This document shows, in pieces, positions 18,934 through 28,456 of a DNA stretch of 64,000 bases. The translations under genes and the position numbers were made by a program. Numbering within the stretch: position 1 is the first letter of the stretch; every line of letters starts with the position of its first letter. This DNA comes from a bacterium (GTDB taxonomy: Bacteria > Cyanobacteriota > Vampirovibrionia > Gastranaerophilales > Gastranaerophilaceae). Location: contig JAFRHR010000037.1 of NCBI GenBank assembly GCA_017433195.1, positions 1-64,000 of the forward strand, written 5' to 3'. A model generated the notes under the pieces. That model searched no databases. It saw only the letters and a program-made list of their open reading frames with translations, and was not told where the DNA came from.

Positions 18934-21552
18934 ATGATAGGACTTTTGCTTAAACTTATGGGCGATCCCCATGAAAAAAAGATTAAGAAGATAAGAGGAA
19001 TTATTGACCATATAAACCAGTTAGAGCCTGAATTTGAGAAACTTACAGATGAAGAACTCAGAGCAAAAACTGACGAATTTAAGGAAATTTTAAGCAAACG
19101 TCCGACCTCCGACAATTTTAAAGCAGACAGAATTTTGGAAAAAGAAGCGCTTGATAAAATTCTGCCCGAAGCCTTTGCAACAGTGAGAGAGGCAGGAAAA
19201 AGAGTTCTTAATATGCGTCACTTTGATGTTCAGTTGATCGGCGGATACTTCTTACATAACGGTCACATCGCAGAAATGAGAACAGGTGAAGGTAAAACCC
19301 TCGTTGCTACACTTCCCGCATACCTTAATGCGCTTACCGGAAAAGGGGTTCATATCGTAACAGTTAATGATTACCTCGCAAAACGTGACAGCGAATGGAT
19401 GGGAAAAATCTATAAATTCTTAGGGCTGACAGTCGGTGTAGTTTTATCCGAGGACAGAGGTTCTGACAATTTTGAACAGAAAAAAGCCGCTTATAACTGC
19501 GATATTACTTACGGAACAAATAACGAATTCGGTTTTGATTATCTGAGAGACAATATGGCAGGCAGTGTTGATATGCTTGTTCAGAGACCTTATAACTATG
19601 CGATTGTCGATGAAGTCGACAGTATTTTGATAGACGAAGCAAGAACTCCTTTAATCATAAGCGGTAAGCTTGAAAAATCGGCTGAATTGTACAAGTTAAT
19701 GGCAAAAGTTGCACCAAAACTCAAAAAGGATACTGATTACGAGGTTGACGAAAAGAACAAAAACGTCATTTTGACCGAAGAAGGAATCGACAGAGCACAG
19801 GAACTCATTAACTGCAAAGACTTGTTCGATATTAATACTCAGTATGCACACAATCTTTTACAGGCGTTAAAGGCGAAAGAATTGTTCCATAAAGATACTG
19901 ATTATGTTGTTAAAAACGGCGAAGTCGTTATCGTTGACGAATTTACGGGACGTTTAATGGAAGGCAGACGCTGGTCTGACGGGCTTCATCAGGCGGTTGA
20001 AGCAAAAGAAGGTGTAAAAATTCAGGACGAAACCCAGACACTTGCAAGCATTACTTTCCAAAATCTTTTCAGACTTTATCCGAAACTTGCAGGTATGACA
20101 GGTACGGCAATGACCGAAGAAGCTGAATTTGGTAAAATTTATAACCTTGAAGTTACTTCAATCCCGACAAACATGCCGGATATCAGAATAAATTATCCCG
20201 ATGTTATTTATAAAACCGAAAAAGCTAAATTTAATGCGGTTGTTGACGATATTATCGAACAGCACAGAATTGGAAGGCCTGTTCTTGTAGGTACGATAAG
20301 TATTGAAAAATCAGAATACCTTTCAAAACTGCTTAAAGAAAAAGGCATAAAACATAACGTTTTGAACGCAAAACACCACGAAAAAGAAGCTTATATTATT
20401 GCTCAGGCGGGCAGATACGGGGCGGTTACAATTGCTACTAATATGGCAGGCCGTGGTACCGATATTCTCTTAGGCGGTAACGCAGAGTATTTGGCAAAAG
20501 AAGAGTTAACAAACAGAAAGATACTTCCGGAAAGCCCGAATTACGAGGAAGAAAAAGAAAAAGCAATGGAAAAAGCGACGGCTTTGACTCAGGAGGAACA
20601 CCAAAAAGTTGTTGATGTGGGCGGACTTCACGTAATCGGTACTGAAAGACACGAATCAAGACGTATCGATAACCAGTTGAGAGGTCGTGCGGCAAGACAG
20701 GGCGATCCCGGATCTACAAGATTTTTCTTATCGTTGGAAGATAATTTAATGAGAATTTTCGGCGGCGAAAAAATCATATCTCTTATGACAATGCTCAATG
20801 TCGAGGAAAATATGGCGATAGAATCCGCTATTATTACAAGACAAATTCAGTCTGCGCAGAAGAAGGTTGAAACTTATCACTTTGATATAAGAAAGAACGT
20901 CCTTGAATACGATGATGTTATGAATATTCAAAGAGAAAAATTCTATGCTCAGAGAAAGAAAGTTCTGCACGGGGCAAATCTTTCAGAGGATATTCTCTAT
21001 ATGATAGATAAGGAACTCGACAGACTGTTAAAGAGCTACATTTCGCCTGAAATGAGCCCTGAGGAATATGTAAAAGAAGACCTTGAAACACTAATAAAGG
21101 AATTACATTCTACAATTCCGCAGCTTGCGGAAATCGATGTAAAAACGATTAAGGATATGAAATTTGATAAAATTTATGACCTCCTGAGAGATGCCGCAGA
21201 CAAGGCATACAGAGCACATGAGGAAGAAATAGTCAATTTTTATAACGATGTTATGTCAAAATATGATGACGATTTTGAGAAACAGGAAATGTTCTCGGAT
21301 AAGAGTATAATGCGTCAGGTAGAACGTGATATTCTGCTGAGGGTTGTAGATAATAAATGGATTGACCACCTGCATAATATCGATATGCTGAGAGACGGAA
21401 TCGGGTTAAGGGCTTACGGACAAAAAGATCCGCTAATTGAGTATAAGAAAGAAGCCTATGACCTGTTTAATAAAATGATGTTTGAAATACAGGGCGAAAC
21501 AGTAAAATTCCTGTTCAGAACAAAATTCGGACTCCAGGTCGTTCAGGCATAA
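18934..21552 (+). CDS. secA: Preprotein translocase ATPase SecA
   Basis: The 872-residue motor drives secretory proteins through SecYEG. Motifs include Walker A in [20 protein letters not shown], the Walker B/DEAD-type [18 protein letters not shown], preprotein-binding [30 protein letters not shown] and the [18 protein letters not shown] arginine-finger motif. The C-terminus stops at [10 protein letters not shown] after the helical scaffold, so the zinc-binding SecB/ribosome-contact tail is absent. The ATG at 18934 follows agggagag and gives the family N-terminus [16 protein letters not shown]; an upstream in-frame start in the repeat element should be ignored. Confidence 0.97.
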   Translation: MIGLLLKLMGDPHEKKIKKIRGIIDHINQLEPEFEKLTDEELRAKTDEFKEILSKRPTSDNFKADRILEKEALDKILPEAFATVREAGKRVLNMRHFDVQLIGGYFLHNGHIAEMRTGEGKTLVATLPAYLNALTGKGVHIVTVNDYLAKRDSEWMGKIYKFLGLTVGVVLSEDRGSDNFEQKKAAYNCDITYGTNNEFGFDYLRDNMAGSVDMLVQRPYNYAIVDEVDSILIDEARTPLIISGKLEKSAELYKLMAKVAPKLKKDTDYEVDEKNKNVILTEEGIDRAQELINCKDLFDINTQYAHNLLQALKAKELFHKDTDYVVKNGEVVIVDEFTGRLMEGRRWSDGLHQAVEAKEGVKIQDETQTLASITFQNLFRLYPKLAGMTGTAMTEEAEFGKIYNLEVTSIPTNMPDIRINYPDVIYKTEKAKFNAVVDDIIEQHRIGRPVLVGTISIEKSEYLSKLLKEKGIKHNVLNAKHHEKEAYIIAQAGRYGAVTIATNMAGRGTDILLGGNAEYLAKEELTNRKILPESPNYEEEKEKAMEKATALTQEEHQKVVDVGGLHVIGTERHESRRIDNQLRGRAARQGDPGSTRFFLSLEDNLMRIFGGEKIISLMTMLNVEENMAIESAIITRQIQSAQKKVETYHFDIRKNVLEYDDVMNIQREKFYAQRKKVLHGANLSEDILYMIDKELDRLLKSYISPEMSPEEYVKEDLETLIKELHSTIPQLAEIDVKTIKDMKFDKIYDLLRDAADKAYRAHEEEIVNFYNDVMSKYDDDFEKQEMFSDKSIMRQVERDILLRVVDNKWIDHLHNIDMLRDGIGLRAYGQKDPLIEYKKEAYDLFNKMMFEIQGETVKFLFRTKFGLQVVQA

Positions 21553-21567
21553 GGGTAAAGGGGTAAA

Positions 21568-21668
21568 CTCACCCTCTCCTTTGAGGAACGACCTGCGAGC
21601 AGAGGATGAAAGCGGCAGCGTATCCGTTTAATGCGAGCAGGTCAAGACAGAGGGACAGGGTGAGGTGT
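21568..21668. repeat. Inverted-repeat intergenic element, family A, second copy
   Basis: The ends ctcaccc and gggtgag are inverted, as at 9914-9992, and both right ends continue gtgtt. An inner inverted pair (gacctgc / gcaggtc) encloses the middle. The remaining sequence up to 21767 holds two copies of aaaggggtaaa and no gene. Confidence 0.65.
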
Positions 21669-21767
21669 TAAATAAAATACTACACAACATGAAAAAGGGG
21701 TAAAGGGGTAAATGACATAATGTTTAGTATAAAGACGTGCTGCTTTACACTTGTTTTAGGAAGCCCG

Positions 21768-22616
21768 TTATTTAACATTCTCAGCAATAGTTTCAAATAC
21801 TCTTTCTAATTCTGCCTGTTTGGTTTCAATATCTTTTGGGATATATGAATTGATAATATTTTCAATAATACTATCATCGATAATTTCTTTTCTAATATCT
21901 ATTGCAGGAGGAAGTTCCAAGCCAAAGGCAGAATAATAGTCCTTAAATTTATAATTTTCCCCAACAACCTTATCGCTCATAATTAATTGTCTGTTTGGAA
22001 TATTATAACTATCTGCAAAAATAAGTCCATGCAACGATGATGATAAAATACATTCACATTCACAAATCTCTCTTACAACATCTTTAACATCATTTTGTAT
22101 ATCAATTATTTTATAATTACCGTCTTTAATATCTATCCTTTCACTATTCCATTTTTCCTTATCAGCATAATGCGGAATAATACCAACCTTGTATTTTTTT
22201 GAAACAGTTTGAGGATAAATTTTAGACACCAATAATCCCGGATCACCAAGTACGCAATTATTTAATGACTTTTTAAGCATATTTTCCATTCTTTGTTTGG
22301 ACAATTTACCGCGAAGTGCTAAAACTTCAACTTCTCTGTTTATACACTCATTTCCTGACGGAGGGAAAAGAAATCCAACTCCTGCTATTAAAAGTTTTCG
22401 TTTTGAAGGTTTTGAAAGCAAATGTAAAAGAGAACCCACACAGATTAAATTTGTATTTTGTATTTTTGAACTTCTCTTATAAGCTATATTAAAGTATTCA
22501 AGCAAATCAACATTAAAAATATCACCTGCATTTTTATTTTTTCTTTTATAAAAATAAAATAATTTGTATTTTTTCTTACAATTATCTCTAAATAAAAATT
22601 TTAAAAACTCTATCAT
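21768..22616 (-). CDS. Polysaccharide pyruvyl transferase family protein
   Basis: The 282-residue protein belongs to the pyruvyl transferase superfamily, which adds ketal-linked pyruvate to sugars of capsules, exopolysaccharides or cell-wall polymers. The family pattern is visible: NAGDIFNVDLLEYF at the N-terminus, the GDPGLL segment with the conserved Asp, KYKVGIIPHYADK, and the signature SSSLHGLIFADSYNIP near residue 212. It overlaps no neighbour and lies 2 bp after the acyltransferase gene, so they are translated from one leftward transcript. The acceptor sugar cannot be deduced. Confidence 0.88.
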   Translation of the reverse strand: MIEFLKFLFRDNCKKKYKLFYFYKRKNKNAGDIFNVDLLEYFNIAYKRSSKIQNTNLICVGSLLHLLSKPSKRKLLIAGVGFLFPPSGNECINREVEVLALRGKLSKQRMENMLKKSLNNCVLGDPGLLVSKIYPQTVSKKYKVGIIPHYADKEKWNSERIDIKDGNYKIIDIQNDVKDVVREICECECILSSSLHGLIFADSYNIPNRQLIMSDKVVGENYKFKDYYSAFGLELPPAIDIRKEIIDDSIIENIINSYIPKDIETKQAELERVFETIAENVK

Positions 22617-22618
22617 AA

Positions 22619-23098
22619 CTAACCTTTTATTTTTTTTATTTCTTCATCTGTAACATTCCTAATAAATTTCGCAGGAACACCGGCAACAACGGTTTTAGGG
22701 ACAACATCTTTTGTTACCACAGCATTTGCGCCTATGATTGAGTAATCGCCAATAGTAATATCACCTATAATTACCGCCCCTGCCATGATTTGCACATAAT
22801 TACCAATTTTCGGAAAACCTTCACCTTTTCTGCCAATTGTCACATTTTGATAAATACGGCAACAATTTCCAATTTCTGCTTCTTCTGCTATACAAATCCC
22901 TGTCGGATGATAAAACAATGTTTTTTTCTTTATAAGTTCATCTAAGTTAAAAATAGAACAATTTGTTTTTAAAGGATTTCCAAAAATCAGGTTATACAAC
23001 CAACGCCCACGCAATCTTATTCCTAAAAAATAGATGGTAACATGAAAGTTATCACCATATTCAATAGAAAATAATTTTTTGTATTTACTTATTCTCAT
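22619..23098 (-). CDS. Left-handed beta-helix acyltransferase (serine acetyltransferase-like)
   Basis: The 159-residue protein shows hexapeptide repeats from about residue 70 onward: GICIAEEAEIGNCCRIYQ, then PKIGNYVQIMAGAVIIG and a terminal AGVPAKFIRNV cap typical of serine/sugar O-acetyltransferases. The N-terminal half is short and carries the sequence LFSIEYGDNFHVTIYFLGIRL, which resembles a module in its neighbours. Its start overlaps the end of the glycosyltransferase gene by 14 nt, implying coupled translation. In this context it most likely acetylates a surface sugar; cysteine synthesis is the alternative. Confidence 0.85.
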   Translation of the reverse strand: MRISKYKKLFSIEYGDNFHVTIYFLGIRLRGRWLYNLIFGNPLKTNCSIFNLDELIKKKTLFYHPTGICIAEEAEIGNCCRIYQNVTIGRKGEGFPKIGNYVQIMAGAVIIGDITIGDYSIIGANAVVTKDVVPKTVVAGVPAKFIRNVTDEEIKKIKG

Positions 23099-24992
23099 TA
23101 AAAACCCAAGTTCCTGTTATATTACGGTTTTGTCCTATAAAAATTTTATTTTCGTCTTCGTCAATTATTATTTCCGAATTATCAAGTGATTTTTCATTCA
23201 AATAATCATCAAGCATTTTGTATATTATTTCATTTTTTTTCTTAACATCATCTCTCCATTCGCTTCCGCAAAGGGAATGAAACCATCTGTTATTATCCAT
23301 ATATTGAGATACATTCGTCTGTATATACGGCTCATGACCTGTAACCATTTGTGATAAATCCGGTTCTGTTTTATTAATAATATCAACATGTCTCCAAACA
23401 AGTTTTGGAATTTTATTAATATCATATTTACTGTAAATACTTGTCCACAAACCGCTACCTGAATCCGCACCGTTATAATGGAAAAACTTCAAAAATCTGT
23501 ATTTTCTAAAGTTTACTTTTTTATCTTTTAACAAACTGTATCTAAAAAATGAAAAAGTCGGCCATAAAAACCATATTTTATTTGCTGTTCTTATAAACCC
23601 AAACAAATCATTATCTTTTAAGTAGTCCTCAATATTAAATTTTTTAATCGGAAAAATATCGTGGTCAATAAAACCAAAATCGTTCTGTCTTTTCTGAATT
23701 AGATTTTTATAAATCCAATTCAAAGCACGACCATGTGAATCAGAATATCCTGAAGGGGCACCTATCTGAACTCTAAAAAATGTAATGTCATTTTTTTCAC
23801 AAATTTCTTTTATTTTTCTTGATGCACCTTCATTATTGGAATTGTCACAAATAATATGACAATAAGAACCCTGTAAATTCTTTTTTATTAATTTTATCTG
23901 ATATTCAACAATTTTGGGGTTATTAAAAGTTACAGTATATAAGTCCATTTTTGTTGGTTCGTTGTAATTATTTGAATAATACGGACTTATATCAAATTTT
24001 TTCTTTGATAATTTTTTAAACTCCACTTTTTTTCTGTGATTTATAAGTCTGCTATTATTTAATTTGTACTTTTTTATAGGTATGAAACCAAACAATAAAT
24101 GCTTTTCAGTTGTTAAATTCTCTTTAATTAAATACCAACATATTCCAAATTTAGTAAAGTCTTTTTTAATTGCCCAAAAATCATCTTTTTTTAATTCAAC
24201 ATTTTGTTCTCTCAAAAAATTTAAAACATCTTTATTTGCATTAATTTTATCTTGAACGTATTTTTGATTTTTTGTTATTACTGTAGAATCCGATCTTCTG
24301 TAATAATAGTAATATGTATCCGGAACACTGACTACTCTATTTGCGTAATAAACAGCTTTACAGGTAAAAATTTTATCCTCGCAATATCCCCCCTCAGAAA
24401 ATTTTATATTTTCTCTCCTTAATAAATCGGTTTTATAAATTTTATTTGTCGGACAAGGATGTTTTGCCTGCTTACATATATTAAATTTATCTTCAAGATC
24501 CGAACATAACTCTTTTCTGTTTATATTTAATCTTTTTTTAGTTTTACCGTTTCCTATTCTTACATAATCTGCTATTGCAATATCCGCATTATATTTTTCA
24601 GCTGTATCATATAACTTTTTATAATAATTACGAACAACCCAATCATCTGAATCACAAAAGCCTATGTATTCCCCTCTTGCTATTTCTATGCCTCTGTTTC
24701 TTGCTGAGCCCTGTTTTTGATTTGTTTGAGTTATTATTTTAATTCTTTTATCAATTGAACTATATGCTTTTAAAATTTCAGGGGTAGAATCTGTACTGCC
24801 ATCGTCAATACATATAATTTCAATATCTTCTAACATTTGTCTTATAAGTGAATCTAAACTCTTTTCAATATATTTTTCAGTATTATAACAAGGGACAATA
24901 ATTGAAACCCTAACATTATTAATATCTTCTGTTATAAGATAGTCCTCTAATTTTTCTCTCAATGCATCAATATATTCTGCAGATTTATCCAC
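23085..24992 (-). CDS. Two-domain glycosyltransferase
   Basis: The 635-residue protein has an N-terminal family 2 glycosyltransferase domain (VRVSIIVPCYNTEKYIEKSL, IDDGSTDSTPEIL, then the metal-binding GFCDSDDW near residue 116). A second GT-A-like domain spans roughly residues 350-600, with MDLYTVTFNNPKIVEYQIKL, FGFIDHDIFPIKKF (candidate DHD metal motif) and SGSGLWTSIYSKY. The linker contains LLFGFIPIKKYK, related to the small proteins upstream. It starts with GTG at 24992, preceded by GGGGG next to the stop of the 60-residue gene. It probably adds two sugars, or one sugar with a separate binding domain, during surface-polymer synthesis. Confidence 0.85.
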   Translation of the reverse strand: MDKSAEYIDALREKLEDYLITEDINNVRVSIIVPCYNTEKYIEKSLDSLIRQMLEDIEIICIDDGSTDSTPEILKAYSSIDKRIKIITQTNQKQGSARNRGIEIARGEYIGFCDSDDWVVRNYYKKLYDTAEKYNADIAIADYVRIGNGKTKKRLNINRKELCSDLEDKFNICKQAKHPCPTNKIYKTDLLRRENIKFSEGGYCEDKIFTCKAVYYANRVVSVPDTYYYYYRRSDSTVITKNQKYVQDKINANKDVLNFLREQNVELKKDDFWAIKKDFTKFGICWYLIKENLTTEKHLLFGFIPIKKYKLNNSRLINHRKKVEFKKLSKKKFDISPYYSNNYNEPTKMDLYTVTFNNPKIVEYQIKLIKKNLQGSYCHIICDNSNNEGASRKIKEICEKNDITFFRVQIGAPSGYSDSHGRALNWIYKNLIQKRQNDFGFIDHDIFPIKKFNIEDYLKDNDLFGFIRTANKIWFLWPTFSFFRYSLLKDKKVNFRKYRFLKFFHYNGADSGSGLWTSIYSKYDINKIPKLVWRHVDIINKTEPDLSQMVTGHEPYIQTNVSQYMDNNRWFHSLCGSEWRDDVKKKNEIIYKMLDDYLNEKSLDNSEIIIDEDENKIFIGQNRNITGTWVFNENK

Positions 24993-25006
24993 TGTTAAAA
25001 ATCCCC

Positions 25007-25189
25007 CTAAAAATTATTAATCTCAAATATCGGAATCAAATTAAAAAGCATGTATAACTTTCTCGTATCAGATTGCTTTATTACCAAAATCGGGATACTA
25101 AAAAACTTTTTTGTTTCTAATATCTCAAATTCTTCCTTATAATTTTCTTCAGCAACTTTTTCGTACTGTTCCTGCAAATATTCACCCAT
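25007..25189 (-). CDS. Small protein of the polysaccharide cluster (60 aa)
   Basis: No named family is recognised. The C-terminal half contains two copies of a hydrophobic FxIPI-type unit, KKFFSIPILVIK and LFNLIPIFEI. It lies 5 bp after the 52-residue gene and 14 bp before the glycosyltransferase, in the same orientation, so it is probably co-transcribed. It might be a remnant of a longer glycosyltransferase or a genuine small accessory protein. Confidence 0.5.
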   Translation of the reverse strand: MGEYLQEQYEKVAEENYKEEFEILETKKFFSIPILVIKQSDTRKLYMLFNLIPIFEINNF

Positions 25190-25194
25190 ACTCT

Positions 25195-25353
25195 TTACTC
25201 CCAGTCATCCCAAAAATATCTGTCATTTTCTCTGTAATATATAACCCACTTGTCAAATAGCCTGTAAACATCAAATAAGCCGTTGTATCTGATACTTAAA
25301 ACCGGAATCCCAAATATTTTAAAAATTTTTATCAATTTTTCCTCTGCTATCAT
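25195..25353 (-). CDS. Small protein of the polysaccharide cluster (52 aa)
   Basis: The protein starts MIAEEKLIKIFKIFGIPVL and ends with an aromatic, acidic tail (RENDRYFWDDWE). It shares the FxIP-x-L unit with the adjacent 60-residue protein. Its start lies directly beside the operator-like repeats that separate it from the XRE regulator, making it the first gene of the leftward polysaccharide transcript. Function is unknown. Confidence 0.5.
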   Translation of the reverse strand: MIAEEKLIKIFKIFGIPVLSIRYNGLFDVYRLFDKWVIYYRENDRYFWDDWE

Positions 25354-25360
25354 TGTCTTT

Positions 25361-25459
25361 AAATACTATTTTTTACATTTTTATTGGCACTAAAATACAA
25401 TTTTTCAAAAACATGTTAGTACTAAGTACCATTTTTTGCAAATTATTTTGGTATTTAAG
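25361..25459. promoter_or_regulatory. Phased operator-like repeats between polysaccharide cluster and XRE gene
   Basis: Three direct copies of AARTACnATTTTT occur at 25361-25376, 25393-25408 and 25424-25439. Their TAC cores start at 25364, 25396 and 25427, 31-32 bp apart, close to three helical turns. A fourth inverted half-copy (ttggtattt) lies at 25448-25456. Such phasing is expected for a repressor that binds several sites on one DNA face. The divergent XRE protein is the obvious candidate; that link is inference. Confidence 0.55.
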
Positions 25460-25515
25460 TAAATTAATATTACAAATTCACCGTCTTATTATTAATAAAT
25501 AGGGGATTGATTAAT

Positions 25516-25845
25516 ATGGTAAATCTTAAGGAAAAATTAGGCGCAAAAATTCAGGAAATAAGAAAAGCAAAACACATCACACAGGAAAAACTTGCCGAAA
25601 TGATTAATATGGATACCTCTAATCTTAGCAACATCGAAAGAGGCAAAAAATTTATGACTTCTGTAACTATGGAAAAATTAGTAAAATCATTGAACATAAC
25701 AGAAAAAGAACTGTTTGATTTTGAACACATCTTACCCGAAGACGAATTAAAAAAGACTATTATAAAAAAATTGGATAATATGTCTTATACAGAATTGCAA
25801 TTTTTATACAAAACAATGAATAACATCCCCCTCATTCGTAAATAA
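25516..25845 (+). CDS. XRE-family helix-turn-helix regulator
   Basis: The 109-residue protein carries a Cro/C1-type HTH in residues 5-60: LGAKIQEIRKAKHITQEKLA, then EMINMDTSNLSNIERGKK and VTMEKLVKSLNIT. The remaining 45 residues form a short helical tail that may dimerise. The ATG at 25516 follows aggggatt. It is divergent from the polysaccharide genes and probably controls them and itself through the phased repeats upstream. Confidence 0.88.
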   Translation: MVNLKEKLGAKIQEIRKAKHITQEKLAEMINMDTSNLSNIERGKKFMTSVTMEKLVKSLNITEKELFDFEHILPEDELKKTIIKKLDNMSYTELQFLYKTMNNIPLIRK

Positions 25846-25858
25846 TAACACTCAAAAC

Positions 25859-25960
25859 TGTCATGCTGAACTTGTTTCAGCATCTTACCAACATTGCAAA
25901 CGAAAGACCAATTTTTATTTTGTACAATTAATTAGACCCTGAAACGAGTTCAGGGTGACA
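25859..25960. repeat. Inverted-repeat intergenic element, family B, second copy
   Basis: The left end tgtcatgctgaacttgtttc and the right end gaaacgagttcagggtgaca are inverted with a few mismatches. It lies between the XRE gene and gmk. No gene is present. Confidence 0.75.
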
Positions 25961-26036
25961 ATATTATTAGATAATATTGAAAAAAGCACTTTTTTGCCTT
26001 AAAATTTTTAAAAAGATTTTAAGTTAAGAGGTTTTT

Positions 26037-26585
26037 ATGTCTTGTCTTTATGTAATTTCCGGCTCATCAGGGGTTGGCAAAGGAACTGTTATCAGAGAGT
26101 TTTTGGCTAAGCACCAAAACTTTAAATTATCCGTTTCCTGCACAACAAGAGCTCCCCGCCCGAGAGAAGTCGACGGCAAAGACTATTTCTTCATATCAAG
26201 AGAAACCTTCGACGAATACGTTAAAAATGACGAATTTATAGAACACGCAGAGTTTTCCGGAAACTGCTACGGAACAAGAAAAAAATTCGTTCAGGCTTGC
26301 CTGGACAAAGGCGAAAATGTAATTCTTGAAATCGACACTCAGGGCGCATTTCAGATTAAAGAAAAAATGCCGGAAGCCGTCTTAATATTTATGGTTCCGC
26401 CATCTTTTGAAATCCTTGAACAACGTTTGAGAAACCGCGGAACTGAAACCGAAGAAGCCATTCAAAAACGTTTGGCTCAGGTAAAACGCGAAATGGAATC
26501 ATCATACAAGTTTGATTATACTTTAGAGAATGATACAATAGAAAATGCCGTTTCGGCGTTGGAAGAAATCACAAATGCAAAATAA
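26037..26585 (+). CDS. gmk: Guanylate kinase
   Basis: The 182-residue enzyme phosphorylates GMP to GDP using ATP. The P-loop ISGSSGVGKGTV is at residue 7, followed by the GMP-binding block SVSCTTRAPRPREVDGKDYFF and EIDTQGAFQI. The ATG follows a short agagg sequence. Its 3' end overlaps coaBC by 11 nt, so the two are coupled. Confidence 0.96.
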   Translation: MSCLYVISGSSGVGKGTVIREFLAKHQNFKLSVSCTTRAPRPREVDGKDYFFISRETFDEYVKNDEFIEHAEFSGNCYGTRKKFVQACLDKGENVILEIDTQGAFQIKEKMPEAVLIFMVPPSFEILEQRLRNRGTETEEAIQKRLAQVKREMESSYKFDYTLENDTIENAVSALEEITNAK

Positions 26586-27792
26586 CCTTAAAGACAAAAC
26601 AATACTCATAGGGATAACAGGCGGAATTGCCGCTTATAAAATCTGCGAACTTATAAGAATGTACAAAAAAGCAGGTGCAAACGTAAAAGTCGTTATGACC
26701 AAAAATGCGCTGAATTTTGTGACCAAACTAACGCTTGAAACCCTGTCAGACAACAAAGTTTTTGTGGAAAATTTTGAAACTCAGGAGCGTGAGTATTCGC
26801 CCGAACACATTTCCTTATGTGACGAAGCGGATATTATGGTTATTGCTCCTGCATCCGCAAACACTATTTCAAAAATTGCAACAGGAATCTGCGACAACCT
26901 TTTAACCTCAGTTGTTTGTGCTTTCAATAAGCCCGTTATAATTGCGCCGGCTATGAACACAAATATGTGGAACAACAAAATTATTCAAAAAAATATCTCA
27001 ATTCTGAAAGAAAATAATTACCATATACTCGAACCCGAAACAGGCGAATTAGCTTGCAAAACTACGGGTAAAGGAAGACTTTGTGACCTGAATTTGATTT
27101 TTGAAAAAACTTCTGAAATCCTTGGGGCAAATGCAGTGGGTAGTGGTAAATTAAAAGGGAAGAAAGTCCTTATAACCGCAGGCGGAACTATTGAAAAAAT
27201 TGATACTGTCCGCTATATTTCAAACTTTTCCTCGGGAAAAATGGGAATTGCGTTAGCTGACGAAGCCTATAAACAGGGTGCTGATGTAACTTTAATAATT
27301 ACAAAACCCGTTGAGACACCATATAAAACAGTTTATGTTCAAAGTGCAGAAGAAATGCAACGTGAAGTTTTAAAATCAGGGCTAAAATCTGATTTGGTAA
27401 TTATGGCGGCTGCCGTTGCGGATTTCAGAGCAGAAACCGTTTCAAAACAAAAAATCAAAAAAACAAGCGCAGATACAATGACTTTGAATTTAGTCAAAAA
27501 CCCTGATATTTTAAAGAATTTATGCGAACAGAAAAAGAAAACCAAAAATAAAAAAACGGTTATTGTCGGATTTTGTGCAGAAAGCGAAAATCTTCTTAAA
27601 AATGCAAAAGAAAAAATCGCCAAAAAAGGATGTGATTATTTAATTGCAAACGATATTTCAAAGAAAGATTCAGGATTTTCAAGCGATTACAATGAAGTTT
27701 ATATCTTAGATAAAAACGGCAAAAAATCTCATATCGAAAGAAGCCTGAAAACCGTTATTGCGCAAAAGATTTTGGAGAAAGTTTTTGAATAA
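26575..27792 (+). CDS. coaBC: Bifunctional phosphopantothenoylcysteine decarboxylase/synthetase
   Basis: The 405-residue flavoprotein makes 4'-phosphopantetheine from 4'-phosphopantothenate in CoA synthesis. The CoaC domain (residues 1-185) shows GITGGIAAYKICELIR and the conserved PAMNTNMW near residue 125. The CoaB domain begins at GKKVLITAGGTIEKIDTVRYISNFSSG and includes MAAAVADFR. The ATG at 26575 lies inside the end of gmk. Its own end overlaps the next start. Confidence 0.96.
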   Translation: MQNNLKDKTILIGITGGIAAYKICELIRMYKKAGANVKVVMTKNALNFVTKLTLETLSDNKVFVENFETQEREYSPEHISLCDEADIMVIAPASANTISKIATGICDNLLTSVVCAFNKPVIIAPAMNTNMWNNKIIQKNISILKENNYHILEPETGELACKTTGKGRLCDLNLIFEKTSEILGANAVGSGKLKGKKVLITAGGTIEKIDTVRYISNFSSGKMGIALADEAYKQGADVTLIITKPVETPYKTVYVQSAEEMQREVLKSGLKSDLVIMAAAVADFRAETVSKQKIKKTSADTMTLNLVKNPDILKNLCEQKKKTKNKKTVIVGFCAESENLLKNAKEKIAKKGCDYLIANDISKKDSGFSSDYNEVYILDKNGKKSHIERSLKTVIAQKILEKVFE

Positions 27793-28456
27793 ATACGATT
27801 TGGTCAGAAAAATAGAAGAATTTGCACCTTCCGAAACTCAGGAAGATTGGGATTGTTCGGGGTGGATTGTTGATTCAGACAAAAAAGAAGTTTCAAAAAT
27901 TATGCTTGCACTGACCGTAACCGATGATGTTTTTGAACAGGCAAAAGCGCAAAACTGCGATCTTATAATCTCTCACCATCCGCTTTTTACTGTTCCGATA
28001 AAGTACAAAGACATTGATATTTATTCAGCGCATACAAATATGGACAAGGCAAAAGGCGGTACGACAGACACTTTAATCAAAAAATTGGGGTTCGAAATTT
28101 CGGAATACTTTGGCGACTTTGTGAGAATTGTAAGGTTTGATAACCCGATTTCGACAGAAGAACTTTTTAACAAATTAAAAACAATATCCCCTCATACTCG
28201 AATGGTTAATAACAATAACCAAAAAGAAATCAAAAGTATAGGCTTTTGTGCAGGCAGCGGAAGTGAGTTTGCGGAAGAAACTCAAGTTGATGCTTTTGTT
28301 ACGGGAGATATAAAGTACCATTGTGCGTCAGAAAGTGATATAATACTTTATGACATAGGACATTTTGAGAGTGAAATCCTGATTTTAGACACTTTTGAAA
28401 AAATCCTTGAAACTGAGGTAGTGAGAGCGGATGAAAAAACTCCTTTTATTTATTAG
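27785..28456 (+). CDS. NIF3/DUF34-family protein
   Basis: The 223-residue protein belongs to the NIF3 (GTP cyclohydrolase 1 type 2-like) metal-binding family. Conserved elements are WDCSGWIV, LIISHHPLF (metal His pair), YSAHTNMDKAKGG and the C-terminal DIGHFESE. The biochemical role of the family is not settled; metal insertion and nucleotide hydrolysis have been proposed. A TTG start at 27785 is used, 4 nt after ggagaaa, giving an 8-nt overlap with coaBC. It is shorter than versions carrying an inserted domain. Confidence 0.85.
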   Translation: MNKYDLVRKIEEFAPSETQEDWDCSGWIVDSDKKEVSKIMLALTVTDDVFEQAKAQNCDLIISHHPLFTVPIKYKDIDIYSAHTNMDKAKGGTTDTLIKKLGFEISEYFGDFVRIVRFDNPISTEELFNKLKTISPHTRMVNNNNQKEIKSIGFCAGSGSEFAEETQVDAFVTGDIKYHCASESDIILYDIGHFESEILILDTFEKILETEVVRADEKTPFIY

